DNA from: Aquificaceae bacterium
Lineage (GTDB): Bacteria; Aquificota; Aquificia; Aquificales; Aquificaceae
Length of the DNA stretch: 46,842 bases
Reading direction: 5' to 3'
NCBI GenBank assembly: GCA_025062075.1
Contig: JANXBA010000018.1
Coordinates: forward strand, 1 to 46,842
Positions 38,600 to 46,614 of this stretch are shown here, piece after piece (the stretch's first letter is position 1; each line of letters opens with the position of its first letter). Under the pieces are notes generated by a model. It had not been told where the DNA came from and made no database searches. It worked only from the letters and a program-made list of their open reading frames with translations. A program made the translations under genes and the position numbers.

Positions 38600-39109
38600 A
38601 TGTGCAATGTAAGGGCCATGCGGGGGGAAGACCTCCCGGAGGTGCTCAAGATAAGTCAGGAATGCTTTGGACCGGATGCTTGGAGCAGGAAGGCCTTTGA
38701 ACGTGAGTTTGAGCTAAAACACTCCCACAAGTTCGTGATAGAGGAAGGGGGCAAGGTCGTGGGCTACGCGGTGGTCTGGAAGTTTTCAGAAGAGGTGAGC
38801 CTTATGTCCATAGCGGTGGGGAGAGACCACTGGGGTAAGGGATACGGCAAAAGGCTCATGACCTTCCTCGTTGAGCACTTCAGAGACCAGGCAAAGAGGT
38901 TTTTCCTCGATGTGCGAAGGTCAAACGTGAGAGCCATAAGGCTCTACCAGTCATTGGGCTTTAGGATAGTTTCCGAAAGGCGGGGCTACTACTCGGACGG
39001 CGAGAGTGCCCTACAGATGGCCCTTGAACTGCAGGAGGCGGAAGATGCACATAAAGGGACGCCCTCTCAAGCTCCTACTGTCGGAGGAGCAGATACAAAG
39101 ACGCATTGA
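38600..39109 (+). CDS. rimI: GNAT N-acetyltransferase, RimI-like
   Basis: A 169-residue acetyltransferase of the RimI type, which acetylates the N-terminus of ribosomal protein S18 and other proteins. It has the first strand CNVRAMRGEDLPEVLKIS, the acetyl-CoA loop SIAVGRDHWGKGYGKRLMTF (about residues 71-90; R/Q-x-x-G-x-G/K pattern) and the RimI-typical LDVRRSNVRAIRLYQSLGF (about 98-116) followed by ERRGYYSDGESALQMALEL. The C-terminal 22 residues lie in the region overlapped by hpt and look unstructured. ATG 38600 is preferred because the first strand begins there; Met7 at 38618 is an alternative. Confidence 0.85.
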   Translation: MCNVRAMRGEDLPEVLKISQECFGPDAWSRKAFEREFELKHSHKFVIEEGGKVVGYAVVWKFSEEVSLMSIAVGRDHWGKGYGKRLMTFLVEHFRDQAKRFFLDVRRSNVRAIRLYQSLGFRIVSERRGYYSDGESALQMALELQEAEDAHKGTPSQAPTVGGADTKTH

Positions 39110-39569
39110 GGAGCTGGCGGAGGAGATACAAAGGCACTTCTCTGAACCCTTTCTCGTGGTAGGCCTTCTCAAGGGTGCCTTCGTGTTTACTGCGGACTTG
39201 ATAAGGAGCTTCACCCTGCCCGTGCAGGTGGACTTTATGTGGGTGTCCAGCTACGGCTCCTCTCAGGAAAGTCAGGGACATATAAAGATAGTCAAAGACT
39301 TAGACCGAGACTTGGAAGGTCTGCGTCTTCTTCTGGTGGACGACATTTTGGACACGGGCTACACGCTGGCGGAGGTTTACCGCCTGCTCCAGCTAAAAGG
39401 GGCAAAGGAGATAAAGACCTGCGTCCTGCTGGACAAAAAGGAGAGGAGAAAGGCGGACTTCAGTGCGGACTTTGTGGGCTTTGAGGTGCCAAACCTCTTC
39501 TTGGTGGGCTACGGGCTGGACTGGGATGAGGAGGGAAGAAACCTCAGGAGCATCTACGCAGTTCTTTAG
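39045..39569 (+). CDS. hpt: Hypoxanthine phosphoribosyltransferase
   Basis: A 174-residue purine-salvage enzyme that makes IMP (or GMP) from the free base and PRPP. The PRPP-binding signature LRLLLVDDILDTGYTLAEVY (about residues 90-109) is complete. VVGLLKGAFVFTADLIRSF and DFMWVSSYGSSQESQG with the flexible-loop Ser-Tyr are typical of Hpt, and VGYGLDWDEEGRNLRSIYAV closes it. The start at 39045 follows AGGAGG (39033-39038) and fits the family; an earlier in-frame ATG (39006) is unsupported. The first 65 bases overlap the 3' end of rimI in another frame. Confidence 0.93.
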   Translation: MHIKGRPLKLLLSEEQIQRRIEELAEEIQRHFSEPFLVVGLLKGAFVFTADLIRSFTLPVQVDFMWVSSYGSSQESQGHIKIVKDLDRDLEGLRLLLVDDILDTGYTLAEVYRLLQLKGAKEIKTCVLLDKKERRKADFSADFVGFEVPNLFLVGYGLDWDEEGRNLRSIYAVL

Positions 39570-39573
39570 GTCT

Positions 39574-40812
39574 TTACTTTAGCGTGAGCTGGGCTATGGC
39601 CTCTATGTGGTAGGTGTTGGGGAAGTTGTCCACAAGGCGAAGGCTCTGGAGCTCGTAGCCACCTTTTGCGAGCACCTTTAGGTCTCTTGCCAGCGTGGTG
39701 GGCTCGCAGGAAACGTAGACCACCTGTCTGGGGCGGTTTTTGAGTATAAGCTGGGCCTCTCCTTGGGAGAGTCCAGACCTCGGCGGGTCAAGGAAGAGCA
39801 GGTCCACCACCTCTCCCGCGTGCCTTTTGAGAGCTCCCAAGCCGGTCTCGTAATGGAAGCTGGCGTTTGAAACCGAGTTTATCCTGGCATTGTACTCCGC
39901 ATCTCTTATCGCGGAACGGTTGCTGTCGTAGGCGGTCAAAAACTCACACCTCTGAGCCAGAGAAAGGCTAAAAAAGCCTATACCGCAGTGCAGTTCAAGG
40001 GCTCTGCTAAACTTCCCCGGGGGCAGGGCGTGTCTTACGAAGTCCTCCCACAGAAGGTGGTTGACCTGAAGAAAAGAGTCCATGCTGACCCTGTAGCGGT
40101 AGGGGGCAACGCTCACGAAGGTAAAGTCCCTTCCTAAGGCGTACACCCTGCCTTGCCTGTATAGGCCTACGCCCACCACCTGCGGAGGGAGGGTATGCTC
40201 CAGCCATTTTTCGAACTTCTCCTTAGGTGGGGCCTCCTCCAAGAGGAGCTTGAGCAGGAACTCCTTCTCCTGTGGGGAGTAGAGCACGTGCACCTCTTTG
40301 AGAGTCTTCAGCTTTTTTGAGAGCTCCTTGAGGGAGGGTATCAGGTCGTTTATGGCGGGGTGCAGAAGCAGGCACTGGTCTATCTCCACGATTCTGTGAC
40401 TTTTTCGCTCAAAAAAGCCTAACCTGCCCTCGGAAACCTTGAGCTGTACTCTTACTCTGTAGCCGAACTCCCCCCTGTGCAGTGGCTCTTCCATCCCCTT
40501 GGGCTTTAGCTTGCCGATTCTCTCCAAGGTTTCTAACAGTATCTCTTCTTTAGCCTTGAGCTGGGCGGGATACTCCATGTGCTGGAGCTGACAGCCTCCA
40601 CAGAGTTGGTAGTAGGGGCAGGGGGCCTCCCTTCTGGCTGGGGAGGGCAGGAGCACCTTCACCGCCCTGGCAAAGGCGTGGTCTTTCTTCTCCTGATACA
40701 CTTGGACCTCCACCACCTCTCCCGGGAGGGCGTACTCTACCATAAGGCTCTTGCCCTCCTTCTGAGCAAGACCGTAACCGCCGTAGAGCAGTTTTTTAAC
40801 GTGGAAGGTCAT
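39574..40812 (-). CDS. rlmD: 23S rRNA (uracil-5-)-methyltransferase, RlmD/RumA type
   Basis: A 412-residue iron-sulfur RNA methyltransferase that forms 5-methyluridine. It has an N-terminal TRAM-like OB domain (YALPGEVVEVQVYQEKKDHA), the cluster cysteines CPYYQLCGGCQLQH (about residues 65-78) plus Cys in EIDQCLLLHPAIN, then the Rossmann domain ALELHCGIGFFSLSLAQRCE (about 280-299), LLFLDPPRSGLSQ and the catalytic-Cys motif VVYVSCEPTTLARDL (about 366-380). RlmD, RlmC and TrmA-like members resemble one another, so the exact uridine is inferred. Its ATG overlaps the nusA stop (ATGA), placing it third in rimP-nusA-rlmD. Confidence 0.88.
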   Translation of the reverse strand: MTFHVKKLLYGGYGLAQKEGKSLMVEYALPGEVVEVQVYQEKKDHAFARAVKVLLPSPARREAPCPYYQLCGGCQLQHMEYPAQLKAKEEILLETLERIGKLKPKGMEEPLHRGEFGYRVRVQLKVSEGRLGFFERKSHRIVEIDQCLLLHPAINDLIPSLKELSKKLKTLKEVHVLYSPQEKEFLLKLLLEEAPPKEKFEKWLEHTLPPQVVGVGLYRQGRVYALGRDFTFVSVAPYRYRVSMDSFLQVNHLLWEDFVRHALPPGKFSRALELHCGIGFFSLSLAQRCEFLTAYDSNRSAIRDAEYNARINSVSNASFHYETGLGALKRHAGEVVDLLFLDPPRSGLSQGEAQLILKNRPRQVVYVSCEPTTLARDLKVLAKGGYELQSLRLVDNFPNTYHIEAIAQLTLK

Positions 40813-41780
40813 TTTAGCCTGAGGAGTTTGTCAAAGTCCTCTTCGGACATGACGTCTATCTGCCAGCCGGTGAGCTTGCTGGCGAGCTTCACATTTACCC
40901 CGTGCTTACCTATGGCAAGGGAGAGCTTGTCCTTGGGCACGCCCAGCTCCGCCCTTTTGCTAGCCCTGTTTATCCTTATTTTGGAGACGGGCGCAGGCAA
41001 CAGACTCCTCTTTATGAGCTCCTCCTCGTCCGGTGACCACCTGATTACGTCTATTCTCTCTCCGGAGAGCTCTTCTGAAATAGGTCCCAGACGAGTGCCT
41101 CGCACGCCTACTACCACCCCCACCGGGTCAATCTTCTGGTCCTGCGTGTCCACCAGCACCTTTGCCCTCTCGCCCGGCTCGCGAACTACCGACTTTATGA
41201 CCACATCCCCGCGGGCCACCTCGGGCACCTCGTGCTCAATGAGCTTTTTAAGAAACTTGGGATGCGTCCTTGACAGGATTATCTCGTAAGTTCCCCTTTT
41301 TTTCCTGACGCTCAACACCAGGGCTCTGACCTTGGCACCGGGCTTGTAGCTCTCTTTTCTTATCTGCTCTCTCCTTGGCAAAACTCCCGTAACTTTGCCC
41401 AGGTCCACTATCAGGTCTCCCTCCTCTGTCACCTTTCTCACTATGCCGAAGGCTACCTCTCCCTCCCTCTCTAAGTACTCAAGATATCCCCTCTCCTCCT
41501 CCGCCCTCTCCAGCTCCCTGTAAAACTCCTCCTTGGCTGCGTGCGCAGCAATCCTGTTTACATCCTCTGGGGAGATGTCCAAAGGCTCTTCCCCCCTATC
41601 TCTTAGGATACAGACCTTTATGTGGTCTTCTTCCAAGTGCACCTCCACCTCTTCCCTTATTCTTCTGTCCTTTTTTATGGCTATGGCTATGGCGTTTTTG
41701 AGAGACCTCTCCACTATCCACTCTGGGAGGTTTTTATCCTTGGCCACTTGTTCAATCAGTTTTTTAAGATTCTTTACCAT
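40809..41780 (-). CDS. nusA: Transcription termination/antitermination protein NusA
   Basis: An RNA polymerase-binding elongation factor. The 323 residues contain an N-terminal domain (LKKLIEQVAKDKNLPEWIVE), an S1 domain starting near 105 (EGEVAFGIVRKVTEEGDLIV), KH1 (IDPVGVVVGVRGTRLGPISE, about 220-239) and KH2 (LAIGKHGVNVKLASKLTGWQ). It is short: no C-terminal acidic repeats follow KH2. rimP precedes it with a 7-base overlap, as in the usual rimP-nusA-infB order, but rlmD takes the place of infB. Confidence 0.95.
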   Translation of the reverse strand: MVKNLKKLIEQVAKDKNLPEWIVERSLKNAIAIAIKKDRRIREEVEVHLEEDHIKVCILRDRGEEPLDISPEDVNRIAAHAAKEEFYRELERAEEERGYLEYLEREGEVAFGIVRKVTEEGDLIVDLGKVTGVLPRREQIRKESYKPGAKVRALVLSVRKKRGTYEIILSRTHPKFLKKLIEHEVPEVARGDVVIKSVVREPGERAKVLVDTQDQKIDPVGVVVGVRGTRLGPISEELSGERIDVIRWSPDEEELIKRSLLPAPVSKIRINRASKRAELGVPKDKLSLAIGKHGVNVKLASKLTGWQIDVMSEEDFDKLLRLK

Positions 41781-42247
41781 CTTTCTGGCTCCAGATTGGC
41801 CCGAGCGATGAGAGACAGGGGAATGTGGTACTCCTTGCCCGTCTCCTTCTCCACCAGGCCTAAGATGTTCTCCTGCACTCCCTTTATGTAGCCCTTGAGC
41901 TCTCTCCTGCCCTCTACGGTCTCTTTTAAAATCAGCCTGACCAGCCTGCCGGTGAAGAACTCGTAGTGCTCCGCCTTGGTGAGCTCTCTGGTAAGCCCCG
42001 GCGAAGAGACCTCCAGCACGTAGGACACTGGTATGATGTCTTCCACGTCCAGCAGACCGCTTATTCTCTTGCTCACCTCCTCGCAGTCACCCAAGGTTAT
42101 ACCTCCCTCCTTGTCCAGTATTACTCTTAGCACCCAGCCCTTCTCAGGTTTAAACTCCACGTCAAATAGCTTGTAGCCCATGCTCTTGACCAGAGGCTGT
42201 ACGAGCTCTTTCACCTTCTGCGCAATCAGCTTCTCCTGCAGTTGCAT
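41774..42247 (-). CDS. rimP: Ribosome maturation factor RimP
   Basis: A 157-residue factor for 30S subunit assembly (YlxS/RimP family). The N-terminal domain has LVKSMGYKLFDVEFKPEKGW and LRVILDKEGGITLGDCEEVS (about residues 37-56), followed by the family signature YVLEVSSPGLTRELTKAEHY (about 77-96) and a C-terminal Sm-like domain (GRLVRLILKETVEGRRELKG). The ATG at 42247 lacks a ribosome site; TATAAT on the minus strand (plus 42257-42262) ends 9 bases upstream. It heads rimP-nusA-rlmD, facing the zinc-ribbon gene 49 bp away. Confidence 0.94.
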   Translation of the reverse strand: MQLQEKLIAQKVKELVQPLVKSMGYKLFDVEFKPEKGWVLRVILDKEGGITLGDCEEVSKRISGLLDVEDIIPVSYVLEVSSPGLTRELTKAEHYEFFTGRLVRLILKETVEGRRELKGYIKGVQENILGLVEKETGKEYHIPLSLIARANLEPERW

Positions 42248-42296
42248 AGTTTGACAATTATAGCTTAGTTGCGGTGTGGCTTATATTATATCCTTT

Positions 42297-43004
42297 GTGG
42301 AAGCGGTCAAGCTACAACACCTGCTACTTTTGCAAAAACTGGAGATGGAAATAAAGTCCACGGAGAGGGCAATACAAAAGGTCAAAACCCAGACGGAAGA
42401 GGTAGCTAAAACCCTGCAGGAGATGAAAGAAAGACGGGAGAGCCTACTCAAAAAGATGGAAGAGATTCAAAGGGAGATGCTAAACCACCGACGGCTCATA
42501 GAAGAGTGCAGAAAAAAGGCAAAACAGGCAGAGGAGAGGCTCAACGCAGTCAAGAAGGCTGAAGAGTACAGAGCTCTTATGAAGGAAAAGGCAAGACACG
42601 AAGACTGCGTCATAAAACTGCGCGGAAGTCTGAAGGGCTTGGAGGAAGAGCTCAAGCGCCTGCAAGAAATCAAGGAGGACAAAAGGTCTCTCAGAGAACT
42701 GCAAGAGCTGGAGGAGGAGCTCTCAGACCTTCGGTACTCTTACCTAAGGTTAGAAGACAGGCTGAAGGAGTTAGAGCACGGCTACAGGGAGCTCAGGGCG
42801 AACACAGAGCAGGTGCTGGTAGAGGAGTACGAGAGGTTAAAAAGAAAGTACGGACTGCCTTTTGCTTTACCTTTGGACTCTTTCAGTGCTTGCACCAACT
42901 GCGGCACGAGGCTCCCCTCCGCCCTTTACTCAAGGCTGGTGGGCGGTCAAGTGGTGACCTGTCCCACCTGCGGAAGGCTGGTTTACTATGAAGAAGCTCG
43001 TTAA
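42297..43004 (+). CDS. Coiled-coil C4-type zinc-ribbon protein (DUF164/HP0958-like)
   Basis: A 235-residue protein: a long antiparallel coiled coil (about residues 8-180, e.g. LLQKLEMEIKSTERAIQKVK and LKGLEEELKRLQEIKEDKRS) followed by a C-terminal zinc ribbon with CTNCGTRLPSALYSRL and VTCPTCGRLVYYEE (two CxxC pairs). This is the layout of the HP0958/FlgZ and DUF164 family, linked to flagellar mRNA or RNA handling in epsilonproteobacteria; the role here is unknown. The start is placed at GTG 42297, because TATTAT ends 7 bases before it and the family-like N-terminus follows. GTG 42276 would include the promoter-like bases in the gene. Confidence 0.85.
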   Translation: MEAVKLQHLLLLQKLEMEIKSTERAIQKVKTQTEEVAKTLQEMKERRESLLKKMEEIQREMLNHRRLIEECRKKAKQAEERLNAVKKAEEYRALMKEKARHEDCVIKLRGSLKGLEEELKRLQEIKEDKRSLRELQELEEELSDLRYSYLRLEDRLKELEHGYRELRANTEQVLVEEYERLKRKYGLPFALPLDSFSACTNCGTRLPSALYSRLVGGQVVTCPTCGRLVYYEEAR

Positions 43005-44097
43005 AGACTTTCTCTCGGACTACGACCCTTTTCTTGTCTTCTCCCTTGCCCTGCTGTGCTTGATAGGTCTCGTGGGCGTCTACAGCGCCACCTACAAAGG
43101 TGGCGTCTCCACCCTTTTCTTAAAGCAGGGTCTTTACCTGCTCGTGGGCTGGTGCATCGTAGTGGCCCTTTCTAGGGTAAACTTCAGGGCGGTTTACGAC
43201 TTGGCACACGTGGTGTACTTCGTGAACCTGTTTCTGCTGGCACTTGTGCCCCTCTTTGGCAAGACGGTGTACGGAGCAAAGCGGTGGCTTGACTTAGGAC
43301 CCGTAAACCTACAGCCCTCGGAGTTTTTCAAGTTTTCTCTCGTCCTTTTCTGTCTTTACGTGGTAAGCCACACCAGAAGGCTGTTCAGCCAGGAGAGCCT
43401 CATACTCGGCATCGGAGTTGCCCTGCCGGCGGTGCTGACCCTCAAACAGCCAGACCTTGGCACCACCATAATGTACTTTGTAATTCTGGCGCTGACGCTC
43501 TTTCTGTGGGGCGTAAGGTGGAGATACTTTATACTTACAGCGTTTTTGCTTCTTGCTCTTTCGCCTTTGCTGTGGCACTTCTTGAGAGACTACCAGAAGG
43601 CGCGCCTGCTGGCGGTGTTGGACCCTTACGCGGACTACCACGGAAGCGGGTATCAGCTCATCCAGTCCATGATAGCGGTAGGCTCGGGCGGTCTCTTTGG
43701 TAAAGGTCTCCTGAACGGAACTCAGGCCCAGCTACTCTTTCTGCCAGAAAAACACACGGACTTTGCGTTCTCCGTGCTGGCGGAGGAGTGGGGTCTTGTG
43801 GGTGGCCTTACCCTCGTGGGGGTTGTGTTTGTGATTTTCTACAGGCTTCTTTTCTACGCCCTGCAGGTGCCCCACTCCTTGGAAAGGGTTTACTTGGGTG
43901 TTTTGGCTGGTCTTTGGCTATTCCAGAGCTCGGTGAACCTGCTTATGACCATGGGCTGGGCACCGGTGGTGGGCATACCCTTGCCCTTTGTGAGCTACGG
44001 AGGAAGTAGCGTGCTCACTTTTTCCCTCCTCTTGGGCTTGGCCTTTTCTGTGATAAGAGAACACAGAAGACGGCCCATAAAGTTTGAACATGGTTAA
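42988..44097 (+). CDS. rodA: SEDS-family peptidoglycan glycosyltransferase, RodA-like
   Basis: A 369-residue membrane protein of the RodA/FtsW/SpoVE family, which polymerises glycan strands from lipid II during cell elongation. It has about ten hydrophobic helices. The conserved segments are KRWLDLGPVNLQPSEFFKFS (about residues 92-111), KQPDLGTTIMYF with the catalytic-type Asp, GSGYQLIQSMIAVGSGGLFG (about 216-235), LPEKHTDFAFSVLAEEWGL and GIPLPFVSYGGSSVLTFSLL. RodA is favoured over FtsW by the short N-terminus and absence of a division cluster; the distinction is not certain. It overlaps the zinc-ribbon gene by 17 bases and the hemW start by 8. Confidence 0.9.
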   Translation: MKKLVKDFLSDYDPFLVFSLALLCLIGLVGVYSATYKGGVSTLFLKQGLYLLVGWCIVVALSRVNFRAVYDLAHVVYFVNLFLLALVPLFGKTVYGAKRWLDLGPVNLQPSEFFKFSLVLFCLYVVSHTRRLFSQESLILGIGVALPAVLTLKQPDLGTTIMYFVILALTLFLWGVRWRYFILTAFLLLALSPLLWHFLRDYQKARLLAVLDPYADYHGSGYQLIQSMIAVGSGGLFGKGLLNGTQAQLLFLPEKHTDFAFSVLAEEWGLVGGLTLVGVVFVIFYRLLFYALQVPHSLERVYLGVLAGLWLFQSSVNLLMTMGWAPVVGIPLPFVSYGGSSVLTFSLLLGLAFSVIREHRRRPIKFEHG

Positions 44098-45217
44098 GGG
44101 CCTTTACTTTCATGTGCCTTTTTGCTCTTACAAGTGTCCTTACTGCGACTTTGTGTCGGTGGTGGGCCCGCAGGCAGAACACGGGCACTACATGGAGCTC
44201 CTTCTCAAAGAGCTCTCCCTCTACGAGGAGCTGGAGTTTTCCCTCCAGACCCTCTACTTCGGGGGCGGGACCCCCTCCTTGGTAAGCCCGAAGACTTACG
44301 AGGTCTTTCTCCAAGAGCTCTCCAAGCTGGTGGACCTCTCGCGGGTGGAGGAGATAACCATCGAGTGCAACCCAGAGAACTACTCGCTGGAAGAGTTCAG
44401 AGCTCTCAGGGAGCTGGGCTTTAACAGGGTAAGTCTGGGCGTGCAGAGCCTCAGAGAGGAAGGGCTCAAAGCCTTGGGCAGGAGGCACAGCCTGGAGCAA
44501 GCCCTCAGGAGCGTGCACTGGGCGGCGGAGGCCGGCTTTGAGAGGTTGAATGTAGACCTCATCTACGGGTATCAAGGCCAGACCCCGAAGGAGCTGGAAA
44601 GAGAGCTTGACCTGCTCCTGTCCCTGCCGGTGAGCCACGTGTCCCTCTACATGCTCACGCCTTATGAGGACACGCTTTTTGGACAGCTCTACCGCAAGGG
44701 CGCGCTGTCTTTGCCCGACGGCGATACCCTGGGCGACATGTTTGAGCTTGCGTGCGATAAGTTAGAGAGCGCGGGCTTTGTCCACTACGAGGTGTCCAAC
44801 TTTGCCCTGCCAGGTTACGAATGCCGGCACAACCTCCTATATTGGACGCACCAAGAGTTTCTGGGACTGGGCGTCTCCGCCTGGAGCTTCGTAAAAAGTC
44901 GCCGCTTTGGCAACACCAGAAGCCTGAAGCTCTACGAAGAGAAGCTAAAAAAGGGCACAAAACCGGTGGAACAAGAAGAGAGGCTGGAAGGCAGAGAAAA
45001 GCTGTACGACTACCTTTTTGTAGCGCTCAGAACCAGGAGCGGAGTGCCGAGAGCTCTGTTGGGTAAAGCTTGGCAAGAGCTGAAGGACTTTTTTCAGGAA
45101 GAAGGAGACAGGGTCAGACTCAACAGAAAGGGCATGCTCCTTCTAAACGAGGTATTGCTGAGACTCAAGAAGCACTTACGGGACAACCTCACGCCGGATT
45201 GGGAAGCTGTTTCATAG
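44090..45217 (+). CDS. hemW: Radical SAM heme chaperone HemW
   Basis: A 375-residue radical SAM protein related to coproporphyrinogen oxidase HemN but acting as a heme carrier. The cluster motif is FHVPFCSYKCPYCDFVSVVG (CxxxCxxC, about residues 7-26), followed by TLYFGGGTPSLVSPKTY, ITIECNPENY and RVSLGVQSLREEGLKALGRR. The HemW-type YCDF after the cluster, rather than the HemN YCxCxK pattern, supports HemW. The start is ATG 44090; a TTG two codons earlier is possible. It overlaps rodA. Its end overlaps the convergent hpf gene by six bases. Confidence 0.9.
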   Translation: MVKGLYFHVPFCSYKCPYCDFVSVVGPQAEHGHYMELLLKELSLYEELEFSLQTLYFGGGTPSLVSPKTYEVFLQELSKLVDLSRVEEITIECNPENYSLEEFRALRELGFNRVSLGVQSLREEGLKALGRRHSLEQALRSVHWAAEAGFERLNVDLIYGYQGQTPKELERELDLLLSLPVSHVSLYMLTPYEDTLFGQLYRKGALSLPDGDTLGDMFELACDKLESAGFVHYEVSNFALPGYECRHNLLYWTHQEFLGLGVSAWSFVKSRRFGNTRSLKLYEEKLKKGTKPVEQEERLEGREKLYDYLFVALRTRSGVPRALLGKAWQELKDFFQEEGDRVRLNRKGMLLLNEVLLRLKKHLRDNLTPDWEAVS

Positions 45218-45814
45218 CCCCTTGCATCGGGTGTTTATTACCCCATAGTTGCCACCTCTTTTTCTGTAAGCTATGCGTAGAGTGCCCGTCTCCACATCTA
45301 CGAAGGGTAGGAAGTATATGCCTGAGTTTTGCAGTTCAAAAATGGCATCCTCTACGCTCATGGGCTTTTCTACTACCAGCTCCTCTTCCACCACTAAGGG
45401 CCTTTCTCTCTCCTCCGGAGAGAGATACTCCTCCCGTAGGAACTCTTCCTTTATTCTGTGACCCTTTCTTCTGAGTTCGAGTCTTCTTTGCTTGAGTTTT
45501 ATGAGCTGTCTTTCTATCTCGTCCATGACCCTGTCTAAGGCGGAGAAGGCATCTATGTCCTCGTCCCACGCGTGCAGAGCTCCGCCTCCCCAGGTTTTCA
45601 GGTATATGTCCATGTCTACTCGGTAGAGGGTAGGCCTGCTGCCCCCTGCGTAGTCCTTTTGCTTTGCCCTGGAGGTGGACAGGGTTACTACCACCTCCAC
45701 TTGGTCTTCCTCCGCCTCCTTGAGAAACCTTTGAAACCTCTCCAGCTTGCCCTCCACAAAGGCCTTCATAGAATCCGTCCACTCCACGCTCTTACCTATG
45801 AACTCTACGTTCAT
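45212..45814 (-). CDS. hpf: Ribosome hibernation-promoting factor, long form
   Basis: A 200-residue long-type HPF that pairs two 70S ribosomes into inactive dimers. The N-terminal S30AE domain (residues 1 to about 105) begins [20 protein letters not shown] and includes [11 protein letters not shown] and [21 protein letters not shown] charged linker follows, then the C-terminal dimerisation domain ([40 protein letters not shown]). The start at 45814 follows GAGGAGG and matches the fold; ATG 45892 would add 26 residues overlapping purN. It likely acts in stationary phase or starvation. Confidence 0.94.
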   Translation of the reverse strand: MNVEFIGKSVEWTDSMKAFVEGKLERFQRFLKEAEEDQVEVVVTLSTSRAKQKDYAGGSRPTLYRVDMDIYLKTWGGGALHAWDEDIDAFSALDRVMDEIERQLIKLKQRRLELRRKGHRIKEEFLREEYLSPEERERPLVVEEELVVEKPMSVEDAIFELQNSGIYFLPFVDVETGTLRIAYRKRGGNYGVINTRCKGL

Positions 45815-45855
45815 CTTTTCCTCCTCTCTGGCCTCGTAAAGTAGAATATCATAGC

Positions 45856-46503
45856 ATGAATTTAGGAGTTTTGGTGTCCGGACGAGGCTCAAACCTACAA
45901 GCCATAATAGATGCGATAGAGCAAGGAAAACTCAAATGCAGGCTGTCTGTGGTGCTGGCGGACAGGGAGGGCATTCAGGCCATACAGAGGTGTCAAAGGC
46001 ACCGCATACCCTACAAAGTGTTAAATCGCAGAGACTTTGAAAGCAGGCAGGAGTTTGAGGAGCGGATGGTTAGAGCTCTGCAGGAAGCGGGCGTGGAGCT
46101 GGTGGTGTTGGCCGGTTTTATGCGCGTGCTTTCTCCCTTGTTTCTAAAAGCTTTTCCAGAGAGGGTTATAAACATCCACCCTTCTTTGACACCTGCCTTT
46201 CAGGGGCTGAACGCCCAAAGGCAAGCGGTCCACTACGGCGTAAGAATTTCAGGATGCACCGTTCACTTCGTAACCGAGGAGCTGGACGACGGACCAGTCA
46301 TAGCTCAAGCCTGCCTGCCGGTGCTACCTGAAGACACGGAGGAGACCCTGTCCGAGCGCCTCCTCACCTACGAGCACAGAATCTTGCCCCAAGTCATAAG
46401 CTGGATATCTCAAGGCAGAGTGAAGACCGAAGGCAGAAAAGTTTTGGTAGAAGGCGCTCAGTACGGTACGCTCCCTTTCAACCCCAACCTTGAGGACTTC
46501 TGA
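45856..46503 (+). CDS. purN: Phosphoribosylglycinamide formyltransferase PurN
   Basis: A 215-residue enzyme of purine synthesis using 10-formyltetrahydrofolate to formylate GAR. The N-terminal [20 protein letters not shown] (phosphate-binding SGxGSN), [19 protein letters not shown], and the catalytic block [20 protein letters not shown] (about residues 100-119, Asn/His), with Asp in [13 protein letters not shown], are all visible. The length is normal. TAGAAT (45842-45847) ends 8 bases before the ATG, and there is no ribosome site. It diverges from hpf, 41 bases away. Confidence 0.96.
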   Translation: MNLGVLVSGRGSNLQAIIDAIEQGKLKCRLSVVLADREGIQAIQRCQRHRIPYKVLNRRDFESRQEFEERMVRALQEAGVELVVLAGFMRVLSPLFLKAFPERVINIHPSLTPAFQGLNAQRQAVHYGVRISGCTVHFVTEELDDGPVIAQACLPVLPEDTEETLSERLLTYEHRILPQVISWISQGRVKTEGRKVLVEGAQYGTLPFNPNLEDF

Positions 46504-46523
46504 AGCTAAAGCTTAAAGAGCAT

Positions 46524-46549
46524 GAGAGGTCCGTGGACTGGACCAGCTC
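46524..46549 (+). terminator. Possible weak terminator hairpin after purN
   Basis: GAG-a-GGTCC-gtggact-GGACC-ag-CTC forms an 8-bp interrupted stem 21 bases after the purN stop. A GCTTTTAT stretch follows 16 bases later rather than directly. It may reduce read-through into the convergent mnmG. The rest of 46504-46614 contains a short AAGC-TAAA-GCTT hairpin and no gene. Confidence 0.3.
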
Positions 46550-46614
46550 TACCCCGTAAAGCTTTTATATCAGCCTCACTACGCCGTAAAAAAGGGCAAG
46601 GCGGGGCATGTCTG

